Assembly: GCA_019454045.1 (NCBI GenBank)
Contig: SKCR01026758.1
Span: 1-64,000 of the forward strand
Length of the DNA stretch: 64,000 nucleotides
Direction of reading: 5' to 3'
DNA from: Zanthoxylum bungeanum
Taxonomy: Eukaryota; Streptophyta; Magnoliopsida; Sapindales; Rutaceae
Under the pieces are notes generated by a model. It was not told the origin of the DNA and did no database searches. It saw nothing but the letters and a program-made list of their open reading frames with translations. The number at the start of each line of letters is the position of its first letter. The stretch's first letter is position 1. Position numbers and translations under genes: made by a program. Positions 1-10,370 of the stretch are shown piece by piece.

Positions 1-1678
1 TTGCAGCTTCAGAAGCTGCAACATATTCCGCCTCAGTGGTGGAATCAACCGTCGATCCCTGTTTGGAACTCTTCCAACAAACTGCACCTCCGTTAAGGGT
101 AAAGAAAAATCCAGATGTAGACTTTCTATCATCGGGATCCGATTGGAAATCGCAGTCTGTATACCCATTAACCTGCAGTTCGTTTCCTCCATATATAATC
201 AACTTATCCTTAGTACCTTTAAGATACTTTAGGATATGTTTAATGGCCATCCAATGGTCATTACCTGGATTGGACTGATATCTACTAGTTACGCTAACAG
301 CGAAACTGATATCAGGCCTCGTACATAACATGGCATACATTATGCTACCCAAACACGAAGCATAAGGTTGGTTAGACATTCTAACCTTCTCATCTTCTGT
401 TTGTTGACACATATTCTTAGAAAGATGAATCCCATGTCTGAACGGTATGTTTGCTGTCTTACAGTTACCAAAGCTATACCGTTCCAAGATCTTATCTACG
501 TACGTTGATTGGGATAACCCAATCAGCCTCATTTGTCTATCTCTATAGAGTTTTATCCCTAAAACATAGGAAGCTTCTCCCAGGTCCTTCATGGAGAAAT
601 TCTTACAGAGGTACGCTTTCACGCTTTGCAACATACCTAAATCATTCCCAATGATTAGGATGTCATCAGCATATAGGACTAAAAATACGACCATGCTCCC
701 ACTGGCCTTCTGATACACACAGGATTCTTCCGAATTCTTGAGAAAACCAGACGATCTAATAATCTCATCGAATCGAAGATTCCAACTTCGTGAAGCTTGT
801 TTAAGTCCATAAATGGACTTCTTAAGCTTACATACCATACCTGAGGTTTCGTTGGACGTGAAACCTTCCGGCTGTTCCATATAGATTTCTTCATTAAGAA
901 ATCCATTTAGAAAAGCCGTTTTGACATCCATTTGCCAAATCTCGTAGTCATGATACGCAGCTATAGAAAGCAAAATCCGGATAGACTTAAGCATTGCTAC
1001 CAGCGAAAAAGTTTCATCGTAGTCGACGCCAGGTCGCTGTGTGTAACCTTTTGCTACCAGTCGGGCCTTGTAAGTTTCAACCTTACCGTCAGGCCCGTGC
1101 TTCCCCTTGTAAACCCATTTACAACCGATAGGAACAATTCCTTCGGTAAGCGGAATCAAGTCCTAAACTTGATTTTCATGCATTGAGTCTATCTCGGATT
1201 TCATGGCACTTTGCCATTTCACGGAGTCGATGTCCAACATCGATTCTCTATAGGTGAAAGGATCTGTCTCTTCAACTAAGAGAACATCCAAACTCTTTTC
1301 TTGTATCAAATACAAGCATTCAGGAGGTCTAGATACCCTTTCCGACCTACGGAGTGTGTGTGTTGAAGGTCCTTCATCTACTTGAACTTCAGGTTCCTCC
1401 GTTGGCTCGTTGTTTTCAGGTTGGACTTCATCAAGCTCAACTTGTCTATGATTACCACCTTCTGACAAAAATTCTACTTCTAGAAATTTTACGAAGCGAG
1501 CTACGAACACATTTCGATGCTCGGTATCATAGAACAGATATCCCCTTGTATTCGAAGGATATCCAACAAACCTAAACTTTTGCCCTCGAGGCGAAAGCTT
1601 ATCTTGCTGAGTTACCCTGACATAGGCAGGACAACCCCAAACCTTAATATAATTAAGATTTGGTCTCCTACCGAACAT
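1..1678 (-). pseudogene. pol: copia family A integrase C-terminus, reverse transcriptase and RNase H (cut by window edge)
   Basis: The segment opens with the integrase C-terminal region containing the IKVWGCPAYVR motif, then an acidic linker with LRRSERVSRPP. Reverse transcriptase begins near 1230. One stop (1165-1163) replaces the Trp of the usual NQVW motif. After that the frame reads open to the window edge. Visible RT motifs include YKARLVAKGY, MDVKTAFLNG, SIYGLKQASRSWN and the catalytic LYADDILIIGND, YADD rather than the commoner YVDD. RNase H begins with VNGYTDCDFQ and contains TTEAEYVAAS. Bases 1-430 are nearly identical to 7147-7575. Confidence 0.92.
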
Positions 1679-2485
1679 ATCTGATACGGTGTCGTAGGAA
1701 CAGTCTTTGAAGGAATCTTATTCAAAAGATGTGCGGCTGTTAGAGAGAGTAACCCCATAAGTAATAGGGCAAATCTGTGAAACTCAACATCGATCAGACC
1801 ATATCCAATAAAGTCCGATTTCTCCTTTCAGATACACCATTGTGCTGTGGTGTACCTGGAGGAGTATATTGAGCGAGAATCACATTCTCCTTCATATAAT
1901 CCATGAACTCACCACTCATATATTCGCCACACCTCGATCTGATCGAAGGCATTTACTATATTTACCAGTTTGTTTTTCTACTTCATTTCGGAACTCTTTG
2001 AACTTTTCAAAGGTTTTCGATTTATGTCGCATCAAATACACATAACCGTACCGTGATAAATCATCGGTAAAGGTAACGAAGTACGAATAACCACTGTGAG
2101 TAGTTTGACTTAGTTGACCACATACATCAGAATGTACGAGTTCCAGTAAGTTAGTGGCGTGGTGTCCAACACCAGAAAATGGGGCTTTGGTCATCTTACC
2201 ATGAATACATGATTCACAAGTTGGATAGGATTCAATGGTAAGATCTGATATCAAACCATTCCTAACCAATTGGGTAAGGCGTTTAACGCCAATGTGACCA
2301 AGTCTCATATGCCAAAGTTCAGTATTATTAATTACAAGTAAACTACGTTTATTAACTCCAGTATTTAATATATCTTTTGAAGTTTGCAATGTATAATGAC
2401 CATGCTGGTTTGGACAACAAAGGATCTGAATATTATTTTTATCATATAAATACAAAGAACTATTCTTAATATTAATACAAAAGCC
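1679..2485 (-). pseudogene. int: copia family A GAG-pre-integrase and integrase core
   Basis: The frame continues directly from the protease. LWHMRLGHIG and CESCIHGKMTKAPF are the zinc-binding pre-integrase domain (HHCC). The rve core follows, with catalytic aspartates in LVHSDVCGQ and LRSDRG. At about 1938 a one-base change shifts the frame just after LRSDRG. In the next frame the core resumes with GEYMSGEFMDYM, and the glutamate sits in PQHNGVSERRN. Integrase would insert the cDNA into the genome. A stop near the end of the core adds to the damage. Confidence 0.88.
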
Positions 2486-3637
2486 TTATGTATCTAATAC
2501 AAAAAGTGATATAATATTTGCGACACATCCCGGTACAAAATGACAGTCATATAACAAAAGTGTCCCATTCGACAATGAGATCTCGCATACTCCCACTGCA
2601 ACTGCATCCAAAGAGTCTCCACTCCCGAATCGCAACTGCATCTCTCCAGGCTTCAGTTTCCTACTTTCCTTCAGCACCTGCAACGAATTGCAAATGTGAA
2701 TGGGACAAGCAGAATCTAAAATCCAGCTAGATGTAACGGCTTCACAAGCCAAAGATAAATCAATAACTGGAAAAATAAAAGTACCTGATGTAGAAGCTTT
2801 GTCTCTCATCACCTGGGCAATGTAATCAGGACAGTTCCTTTTCCAGTGCCCGACTTTGCCGCAGTGGTGGCATTTGTCTTCAGAAGCCCTTTTGGGCTTT
2901 GCAATCTTCGCATGTTGTTGAGGACCAAAAGTCTTCTTCTTCTTCTTGCCTTTCTTGTTCTTTCCCTTGGACCATCCTTGGGAAGAAGCCGAAAGAGAAG
3001 TAGTTCTAGGAGGGCGAGTCGGTACTCCATTCTTAAGGTCCTCTTCTGCCGTGAGCAACATCCTATATAGCTCCTGGTAGGTACAGACAGTCCCGTGCAT
3101 GTTGAAGTACATCACGAACTGGCGAAATAAAGCTGGTAGTGAACCAAGAATGACACTCCTACCGAGAATGTCATTCAATATGAGATTATGTTGCCTCAAT
3201 TGATAGATCAAATCGATCATCTGAAGAACATGTGGGCTAACACTCTGCCCCTCATCCAGACGCGTATGGAACAGTTCCATGGCGACTTTGTGAACAATCA
3301 CTTGTTCCTGGTTCTCAAACGATTGTCTCAATCGCGTCATCATACTATAGAAATCTAGCATACCATATTACTGTTGCTTGAGTTTCGGAGACAGTGAACT
3401 AAGGATGTATGATTTAACCCTTAAATCATCATCCTTCCAAGTTTCAAAAACTTGGCGTTCCTCCTCCGAAGAATCCGTACCCACTGCAAGGGGCAACGGA
3501 CCCTCAAGAACATAACCCAGCTTTTCGGAATCGAGGACAATCCTCAAATCCAATTCCCAGTCTGCAAAGTTCTCAGCGCCTTTCAGTTTGTTCGCATCAA
3601 GCATACGTGCAAACTGATTTGTGGATTGTGCCGCCAT
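2486..3637 (-). pseudogene. gag: copia family A gag, nucleocapsid and protease segment
   Basis: The start is taken at the ATG at 3637, which begins MAAQSTNQFARM, the usual N-terminus of copia gag. The UBN2-like gag body follows. A zinc knuckle of form CX2CX4HX4C lies at 2872-2831, after a lysine-rich stretch. The aspartic protease starts near 2725 with WILDSACPIHIC, the D-S-A active-site form. Two in-frame stops, at 3370-3368 and 2488-2486, interrupt an otherwise continuous frame that runs on into integrase. Gag would package the RNA in cytoplasmic particles and protease would cut the polyprotein. The stops make it a pseudogene unless read through. Confidence 0.9.
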
Positions 3638-4385
3638 CGCCAATCTATCATATAGATCACGAAAAACGGTTAGCAGAAATAAAGCAGTTTCATATAATAT
3701 TAAAAGCATAAACTAGATCATGGATTTTTAATCTAATATGCCCCTCCCACTAAATCATGCAATACTGTAATCCCAAAACAGAATACAAATATTTAATAAT
3801 TAAATTAAATACTAATAGTGAAAAGTGGATCCCTTGAATATATTTCGGCTCACAGCAGAGGCACGGTCTCGCCTACGTATATTCATCAGGTAGACAACTC
3901 ATTTGTCAATCATTCACTAATGACTCCTAAGTATCCGGTCCTGGCAGTTTCTCGTTGTCGCTGCGAAGGCAGGCCCACAAGGAGACGTACCAAGGTTAAA
4001 CTCGTCAATGATAAACTCAAGTTACTTACGTAATCCTGACAGCTAGGGCACGTTCAGAATTCCGCTTTTACTTGAATTTACCTAGTATCTGATATACATC
4101 CGGTATAAATAAAATCTTTATCGGCTACATCCTCACAGCAGAGTCACGGTCTCGGATGTAGTCACAAAGAAGTATTCATAAACCGTATTGACAAGACGGA
4201 CCATATAACATGCATCAAATACATAATTACATTCAAACCTTATTAATTAGAGATTTTCCGCTAAGTGTCATACACCCTAAATCTAATCAATTTAGATCCT
4301 AATAAGCATGCATAAAGTCAAGAAAACATGATTAAACATTGATACAATGAAGGCTAATCATATTAGGTGGCCTAGAATCAGACTC
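3638..4385 (-). other. family A 5' leader between primer-binding site and gag
   Basis: Untranslated leader of about 750 bases. It holds no credible gene. It contains two copies of a 21-base motif (3850-3870 and 4133-4153, differing at one or two bases), each flanked by its own inverted arms. The second has a perfect 8-bp stem, CTACATCC with GGATGTAG. The first has an interrupted stem of about nine pairs with a different sequence. Confidence 0.7.
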
Positions 4386-4397
4386 GCTCTGATACCA
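4386..4397 (-). promoter_or_regulatory. primer-binding site, tRNA-iMet type
   Basis: On the minus strand the bases TGGTATCAGAGC lie three bases downstream of the LTR end. This is the standard copia primer-binding site, complementary to the 3' end of initiator methionine tRNA. It fixes the orientation and the inner edge of the 5' LTR. Confidence 0.93.
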
Positions 4398-4400
4398 TTT

Positions 4401-6816
4401 TGTAGGGGTTTTTAGGGGGTGAATCCGGTAACGCAGCGGAAGCGGTGAAAATCCGATTTTCAGATTTCAAAACTTTTTCTCGGATTAATTAAATAAACAT
4501 ATTTATTTAATATTCCAATAATCAAATTATGAAAATAAATTCAATAAAACAATTTTAAGTGAATTTACCGAAATGCCCTTGCTTTGGTATTTTGTCCGTT
4601 TTAGTCCGAAATTGATCCAATCAATTTTGAATGATTATAAATCATTTCTAATATGAACTTATGATGTTCATAACAACAAAACACCAAAATCATCAAAATC
4701 CCCAAATTATTTTGTCAAAGCCGAGAGCCCCCTCCAAGGAGCACATTTGTGCACTTTGTCATTTCATGTCTCAAAACACATCTAAATGTAATCCAATGAA
4801 CATGAAACTTTATATGCATCATATACACACACAAATACACAACATATATGAAAATCCCCAAATTTGGAATTAGTTAAGAACCCTAATTTTTCAATTTCCA
4901 CAAATTGGACAAATTAGACCAAATACATTAAATCAGTTACTTCAATCATCATTCTTCCATCCAATCCAAGTCTCAACACAATGAAACAACTCAAGATCAA
5001 ATCTAGGTCATTTAAGATGGGTCAATAACTCTAGATTAGCAACATGGTTTCCAAAACCTTAAAGAATCTTTATAACTACAATAGTTACAAGGTTTCTTCT
5101 TCATCACACATGCTCAACACTTTCAACCAAATTCCATCATCAAAAACACAAGAAATAATGAAAATAATAACTTAAGAACATCACAAGACGTTGCCTAGAT
5201 CCTAAGGAACAATTCCTTTCTAATAGTAAGTTTGAAAAACTTACAAAATCCAAGCTTTTCTTTGAGTTTTTCCTTTTCTCCTTCTCTTCACTTGCTTTCT
5301 TTGTTTTTCTTTAATGGTGTTTCTTGTAAAGTGTATTAGGTTATCTAAATGAAATTAAATGAAAACAATTTATATTAGGGCAAATTATGCCTTGGCCGAA
5401 TTTTTGGCTAAACCAAATACAAAAATATAAATTCAATTTCATTTGCAATTTCATTAAATCAACTTGCATAAATATCTAATAACACTTTAATGATATTATA
5501 TAAAGTCAACAAAGGCAACTTAATCATTTCTAAACAAATATCCAAAGTTAAGATATTTATATTTCAATTAATTTAATCATTTAACAATTAAATAATTAAT
5601 TAATTAATTAAATACAAATATATTAAATATATGTATAATATTTACATTAAATATTAAAAACATATATTCATTTAGGATATAAGTCAAATATCTCAATTTG
5701 ACTATTAATTAATGTGTATTTAAATTAATCAAGTATTAAATGTAAATACACAATAATTAAGCAAATGACTATCGGGTCCCTTTAGCATGTATCTTGCGTT
5801 TAACCTTTAAACGAATTTATAAATAATCAATATTATTTATTAATGTTGCTCTAGTGCTCTACGAGTATGTTTCATTATTGAGACTCTCTAGATTCAGGTA
5901 TATCCGTCACAAAATCTAATTTCGCGACTATAATCTATCCATCCGTAGATTATGACGATCACGGATAATCTCGCTGAACCATACAGGTCGAGGTCATGGC
6001 AAATGTATAATTCCTCCGTCACAGGTATCCGGATAAGTCCCAAGGATATAGATGTAAACGTCAAATCTCTATCGGGATTATCCAGTCGACTATTCTATTA
6101 GCAATCTCAAAAAGAATGTTTAGAACTAGCTTCTAAACTTTTACCACGGGCCCATGGTTTTATCTGATTGCTAATCATATGGACTACCTATGCTCTGATA
6201 CAAAGAACTGGCGGATCCTATCTTGATACACATAGGACACTCTGAGGATCTGTCTACACCCAACAAACAGGCGGAGGTCTGATCTAAATAGATCGGTGAC
6301 GTGACTACCGTCTAAGTGTAGAAGATGTCTCATGTGCCCACAATGGCATCTCAAGTCTAAGAATCACAAGTGCTACTCAACCCAAGAAAAATCTTATTGA
6401 CGCTGGTGTACCATCCATTAAGAATCTTCGGTGAGTCGTTCAGTGTTTATCCGCTATAAACACCTACACGTCTATACTAGTCTCCAAGACTATGGTTCAT
6501 TGGGAAACCATTGGAATCATATATTCCAGTATACGACATGTACCGGTCTCAACGGTTTACTATACTGACCAAGTAGTGTAAACCTTGACCAGGAACTGTC
6601 TGAGAATGACAACGTCATGATACATCTCAATGTCCGTTGCGACGCTTTTGCAACTGTATCATGACTAATCATTCTAGGGTCATTACGTCTTTACCATATA
6701 GAAAGATAGATTATATTATAGAAACTGCATATATTATTCATAATAATAATGTTTTACAAAGAAGTATTCAACAGAAATACAACCGGGAATTGGCACTCTG
6801 AGCACCAACCCCAACA
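4401..6816 (-). mobile_element. family A LTR (2416 bp), shared by two partial internal regions
   Basis: On the minus strand it starts TGTTGGGGTTGG and ends CCCCTACA, with TG...CA termini. The primer-binding site lies just beyond the 3' end and a purine tract (AAGTGGGAGATTT) just before the 5' start. So one LTR serves as the 3' LTR of the fragment at 6817-7575 and as the 5' LTR of the element at 1-4400. At 2.4 kb it is long for copia. A TATA-like box (TAATATAAAT) lies near 5369-5378 on the minus strand. It is clearly homologous along its whole length to the solo LTR at 41742-44147. Confidence 0.93.
6420..6672. repeat. cluster of inverted repeats in the U3 part of the family A LTR
   Basis: Several short perfect inverted repeats lie close together. 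They include GTGTTTAT/ATAAACAC around 6447-6467, AGTCT-CCA-AGACT at 6479-6491, ATGGTT/AACCAT at 6492-6511, TGGAAT-CATAT-ATTCCA at 6512-6528, and an 11-bp pair GTCATGATACA/TGTATCATGAC that encloses GTTGC/GCAAC near 6613-6665. The solo LTR at 41742-44147 keeps most of them. Confidence 0.6.
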
Positions 6817-7575
6817 AAATCTCCCACTTGCTCTAGTGCCAATATCGATTGTATCTAATACCCATCGACTCCACGTGTTTATCAACAACTTCGGAGGTAT
6901 GGCCTTCTTCAGCGGGTCTGCTACATTATCTTCACTCGGTACCTTGCACACGAAAATATCCCCTCGCGACACGATCTCTCGAATGATGTGGTACTTGCAT
7001 TCCACATGCTTCGACTTCTAATGTGCCCTCGGTTCCTTTGCTTGCGCAATGGCTCCAGTATTATCACAGTATAACGGAATCGCATTCTCGATACTTGGGA
7101 AAACTCCCAATTCTGTGATAAAATTATTTATCCACACAGCCTCTTTTGCAGCTTCAGAAGCTGCAATATATTCCGCCTCAGTGGTGGAATCAGCTGTCGA
7201 TCCCTGTTTGGAACTCTTCCAACAAACTGCACCTCCGTTAAGGGTAAAGACAAATCCAGATGTAGACTTTCTATCATCGGGATCCGATTGGAAATCGCAG
7301 TCTGTATACCCATTAACCTGCAGTTCGTTTCCTCCATATATAATCAACTTATCCTTAGTACCTTTAAGATACTTTAGGATATGTTTAATGGCCATCCAAT
7401 GGTCATTACCTGGATTGGACTGATATCTACTAGTTACGCTAACAGTGAAACTGATATCAGGCCTCGTACATAACATGGCATACATTATGCTACCCAAACA
7501 CGAAGCATAAGGTTGGTTAGACATTCTAACCTTCTCATCTTCTGTTTGTGGACACATCTTCTTAGAAAGATGAAT
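6817..7575 (-). pseudogene. pol: copia family A pol C-terminus (RNase H), second copy, truncated
   Basis: It encodes the last part of the family A polyprotein: MYAMLCTRPDISF, LKYLKGTKDKL, the RNase H aspartate in GYTDCDFQ, the glutamate in TTEAEYIAAS and the aspartate in YCDNTGAI. One CAG-to-TAG stop (7020-7018) falls in the usual EPRSHQKSKH motif. The frame then runs on through VADPLKKAIPPK, across the purine tract and about 60 bases into the LTR. It is almost identical to 1-430, which is the same region of the neighbouring copy. At about 7575 it breaks abruptly into family B LTR sequence. Confidence 0.9.
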
Positions 7576-8129
7576 CACAATGGAATTAAGCGAAACTGAG
7601 CCCAAGCGAAGTTGCGTGTTGGATTAGCCAACTTAAATTTGGAATTTGATATAAGTGGTGTGACCCACTTCACTTACATCATCAAGTTAGACTAATGATG
7701 GAAGTTGGTATTGGCAAGTTGTTGGTTGAGTGAAAGGCTTGGTTTACTTATATTTTACTCTAACCAAAAGCAACACACCACTTAGTTATTTAAACAAATG
7801 AATTTTGGAAATTTGTGTGTGAAGTTACTATTCACAACAACATAAAAATTCTCTCTTCCCTTCTCTGCAGTGGGCGTGAACTTCTCCCTTCTTCTTCTTG
7901 AGTTTTGTTACAAAACCAAGTGAGCTAGCACTCAAAGGAATCAAATGAGGTGATAGGGAAACCCACCCTAGTGTCAAAATCAACAAAGCAAAGCTTGAAG
8001 AAACATCCATTGGAGCAATCTTGGAGATTTCTCATCCGATCAATGTAAGTAATTCCGCAACTCTTTTTGATTTTTATTCACACATGAATCACTGTTAGAC
8101 GATCTTGGCATGTTCTAGGAACACTAACA
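7576..8129 (+). mobile_element. family B 5' LTR fragment (R-U5 end, B2 subtype)
   Basis: Last 554 bases of an LTR, ending ACACTAACA just before the primer-binding site. It aligns by eye with 19366-19896 at high identity. A TATA-like box, TATTTAAA, is at 7787-7794. The upstream 1.4 kb of the LTR is missing, and the break abuts the family A fragment. Confidence 0.85.
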
Positions 8130-8130
8130 A

Positions 8131-8142
8131 TGGTATCAGAGC
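8131..8142 (+). promoter_or_regulatory. primer-binding site of B1, tRNA-iMet type
   Basis: TGGTATCAGAGC lies one base after the LTR end. It is an exact match to the canonical copia site complementary to initiator methionine tRNA. Confidence 0.93.
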
Positions 8143-10370
8143 GACCTAAGTTTGATTTGGAATTCTAGGGTTCATGACTTTAATTTAGGATTTTTTGTGT
8201 TTGGAACTTGATTTTCCTAAATTGGATGTTGGTTATGGTTGGATGATGATGAATTGGATTTGCATCAATAGAATTGAGAAAAAAATTGATTGGATCAAAA
8301 ATCCCCAATTCTTGAGCCATGGCCGAATGTAACCCTTGAAAATGCTCATGGTGTTTTTTGAATTTTTAAAAATTGGATATGTTAAAATCATGAAATGAAT
8401 ATTGATTGTTGTTTTAATTAGATTGAAATCAAAAATTGGATGTTATTTCATGTAATTGTCGTGGGATGTAAGCATGTTATAGAATTGATTTTGCTTCAAT
8501 TTGTGTTGGACATGAATTGATAATAATAAGCATGATTAATTGAATTAATTAGTGTTTTGGAAGCATTAGATTAATTAATTAATTATGGTAATTACACTTG
8601 AATTGAATTAATTTGTAATTTGGAATAATGAATTAATTTAATTATTGTATTTGGGGTTAATGGGCTTGGTTGGGCCAAGTTTGGTTTAGGATAATTGGTT
8701 GGATCCATTAGGCCTAAAACCCTTTCCATAAAGTCCAAATATGATAATTGGGCCTTTAAAATTTTAATTGGGACTAATGGGCCTAAATTGATTTTTGGCA
8801 TAGGGTGATTCCTAATTGGGCCTTGACATCTTGGGTTTGACCCATAATTGCCAAAGCCCATCCCTTAAGAATTAATTAAAAGCCCATTAGACTTTAATTG
8901 AATAGTATCGGATACTAATTGGGCCTTTGAGACCCATAAAGATTGGATTTGGAATCCAAGTCTAAAAGGCACTATTGAAAGTGTAATTATTTAATTTGGA
9001 ATTAAATATGAATTAATATTGAATATAATTTAAATTGGATTTAAAATTGTAGTTCGATATAATTCAAGAATACTTACTTTGAGTATTTATTCTTAAATGA
9101 GTTGGACTCGCGCAAATCAAATCGTTGTTTGAACATTGGATGGTCACTAATCAAAGATTAATTAATTGGATTAAATTGATTGATAACATGTTTTGTGTGA
9201 ATACTTGGATGTATGAATGAATAATGTATATCGGATGAATATTAGAAGGGTGAAGGCAATTTTGGAAATTATTGTAATAAATTTAGAATTTATTAAATTA
9301 GATCTGTGCGTCTAGCCTATTACCTCTTTTCTCATTGTATTTCTCTTCTCACCTATTCCCCTCAATGTAAATGAGATTTTTTTAGAAGTATTATGTAATT
9401 GGGTAGAAGTATGAATAGTGGTAGCGGGAGAGAGGAAAGGGAGAGATTTGTTCTAGGAACAATTGTTTGTATATTCATCCGCATATCATTATTAATTTTA
9501 TCGCGCCTTATTATGCTTTTAGAATGCATGCTTAAGGGTGTATGATGAGACCTAATCAAAGATAATAAATTGGTTGCCAAATCGCGACAAAAACCCTCAT
9601 TTTATATTAAGCGTTTTTCCTTCCATTGAGTGATTCTCTCTCAAGATCCAATCTTGGCCAAAGTCAATGTCACTTCTTGTGCATCGGCCTCGATTACGAA
9701 GTTTTCCCACTGTCAATGGGTCACGCTTAACTGGTTTCATTAAGCTTGTTGAGCCAAAGCCAAGACTTAGTTGATTCAGAGGAAAAATGTTAGGGAATAT
9801 ATCAGATATATTGGCATATATTGGATATATTTTTCGGACTTAGAAGTCCACCTACTGGATCTATGAATTGGATAAGATCCAATTGATCTTAGAGATCTAC
9901 CTAGTTAAGTTTCATACAATTTTTGGCCAAAGTCAAGGTTGTGTGTTATTTAACGGGATCATAGCCCACTAGTAAACTAGGTTTCCCGAGTACTCCACAG
10001 AGGGTTAGAGGCTCACCGAAAAATAGTGGGAGGCAATTATTAAATTTGTAATTTCATTTAGATACTTGCTAATACGCGCTCATTTCATTTTTCGTCATTA
10101 AAAATTTATATATATTAGTTGGACTAATATTCAATTGTTGTTTTAATTAAACAGTTTGACTGTATTCAAACTAATTCATTTATAGTTGATTATATAATTG
10201 GATTATAGTAATCAATATATTTGAATTTAACCAATCAAATAGTAGTTGATTATATAGTTAGACTATATAAATCATTGTATTTGATTGTACCCGAAATCGT
10301 TGATTGGATAGTTGGACTATTGGAATCAAGATAAATGAAAGATTAGCGTTTAAAACATAATCTTGGGTGA
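8143..10370 (+). other. family B long untranslated leader (copy B1)
   Basis: About 2.2 kb separate the primer-binding site from gag, which is long for copia. No credible open frame is present. The same block, in the same order, is found at 24457-26835 (B3) and reversed at 45617-47564 (B4). It is therefore a true part of the family and not an insertion. A pyrimidine-rich stretch near 9315-9360 and a hairpin string at its 3' end are conserved. Confidence 0.75.
10112..10329 (+). repeat. string of hairpins with TGG/TAG/TTG loops in the family B leader
   Basis: Five inverted repeats share a three-base loop. They are ATATTAGT-TGG-ACTAATAT (10112-10130), ACAGT-TTG-ACTGT (10151-10163), TATAAT-TGG-ATTATA (10193-10207), TATATAGT-TAG-ACTATATA (10251-10269), and ATAGT-TGG-ACTAT (10308-10320) enclosed by TTGATT/AATCAA. 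The equivalent place in B3 (26587-26820) and B4 (about 45660-45755, reversed) keeps the loops while stems differ on both arms. Confidence 0.75.

Larger units (their letters stand above)
1..6816 (-). mobile_element. Ty1/copia retrotransposon, family A (5' LTR, leader, gag-pol; 3' end outside window)
   Basis: Read on the minus strand, the order is 5' LTR (6816-4401), primer-binding site, leader, gag, protease, integrase, reverse transcriptase and RNase H. This is the Ty1/copia order, with integrase before reverse transcriptase. The window edge cuts the RNase H, so the 3' LTR is not seen. The coding region is damaged by a few stops and at least one frameshift, but the frame is otherwise easy to follow, so the copy is of moderate age. 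The same LTR is followed on its other side (6817-7575) by the 3' end of a second copy. Confidence 0.93.

Noticed and set aside
3818..4033. 71-codon frame in the family A leader
   Set aside because: Lies on the strand opposite the element, is short and has no homology; it overlaps the hairpin loops.
4386..4397. Met-tRNA-like bases as a tRNA gene
   Set aside because: Only the 12-base primer-binding complement is present; there is no cloverleaf or internal promoter boxes.
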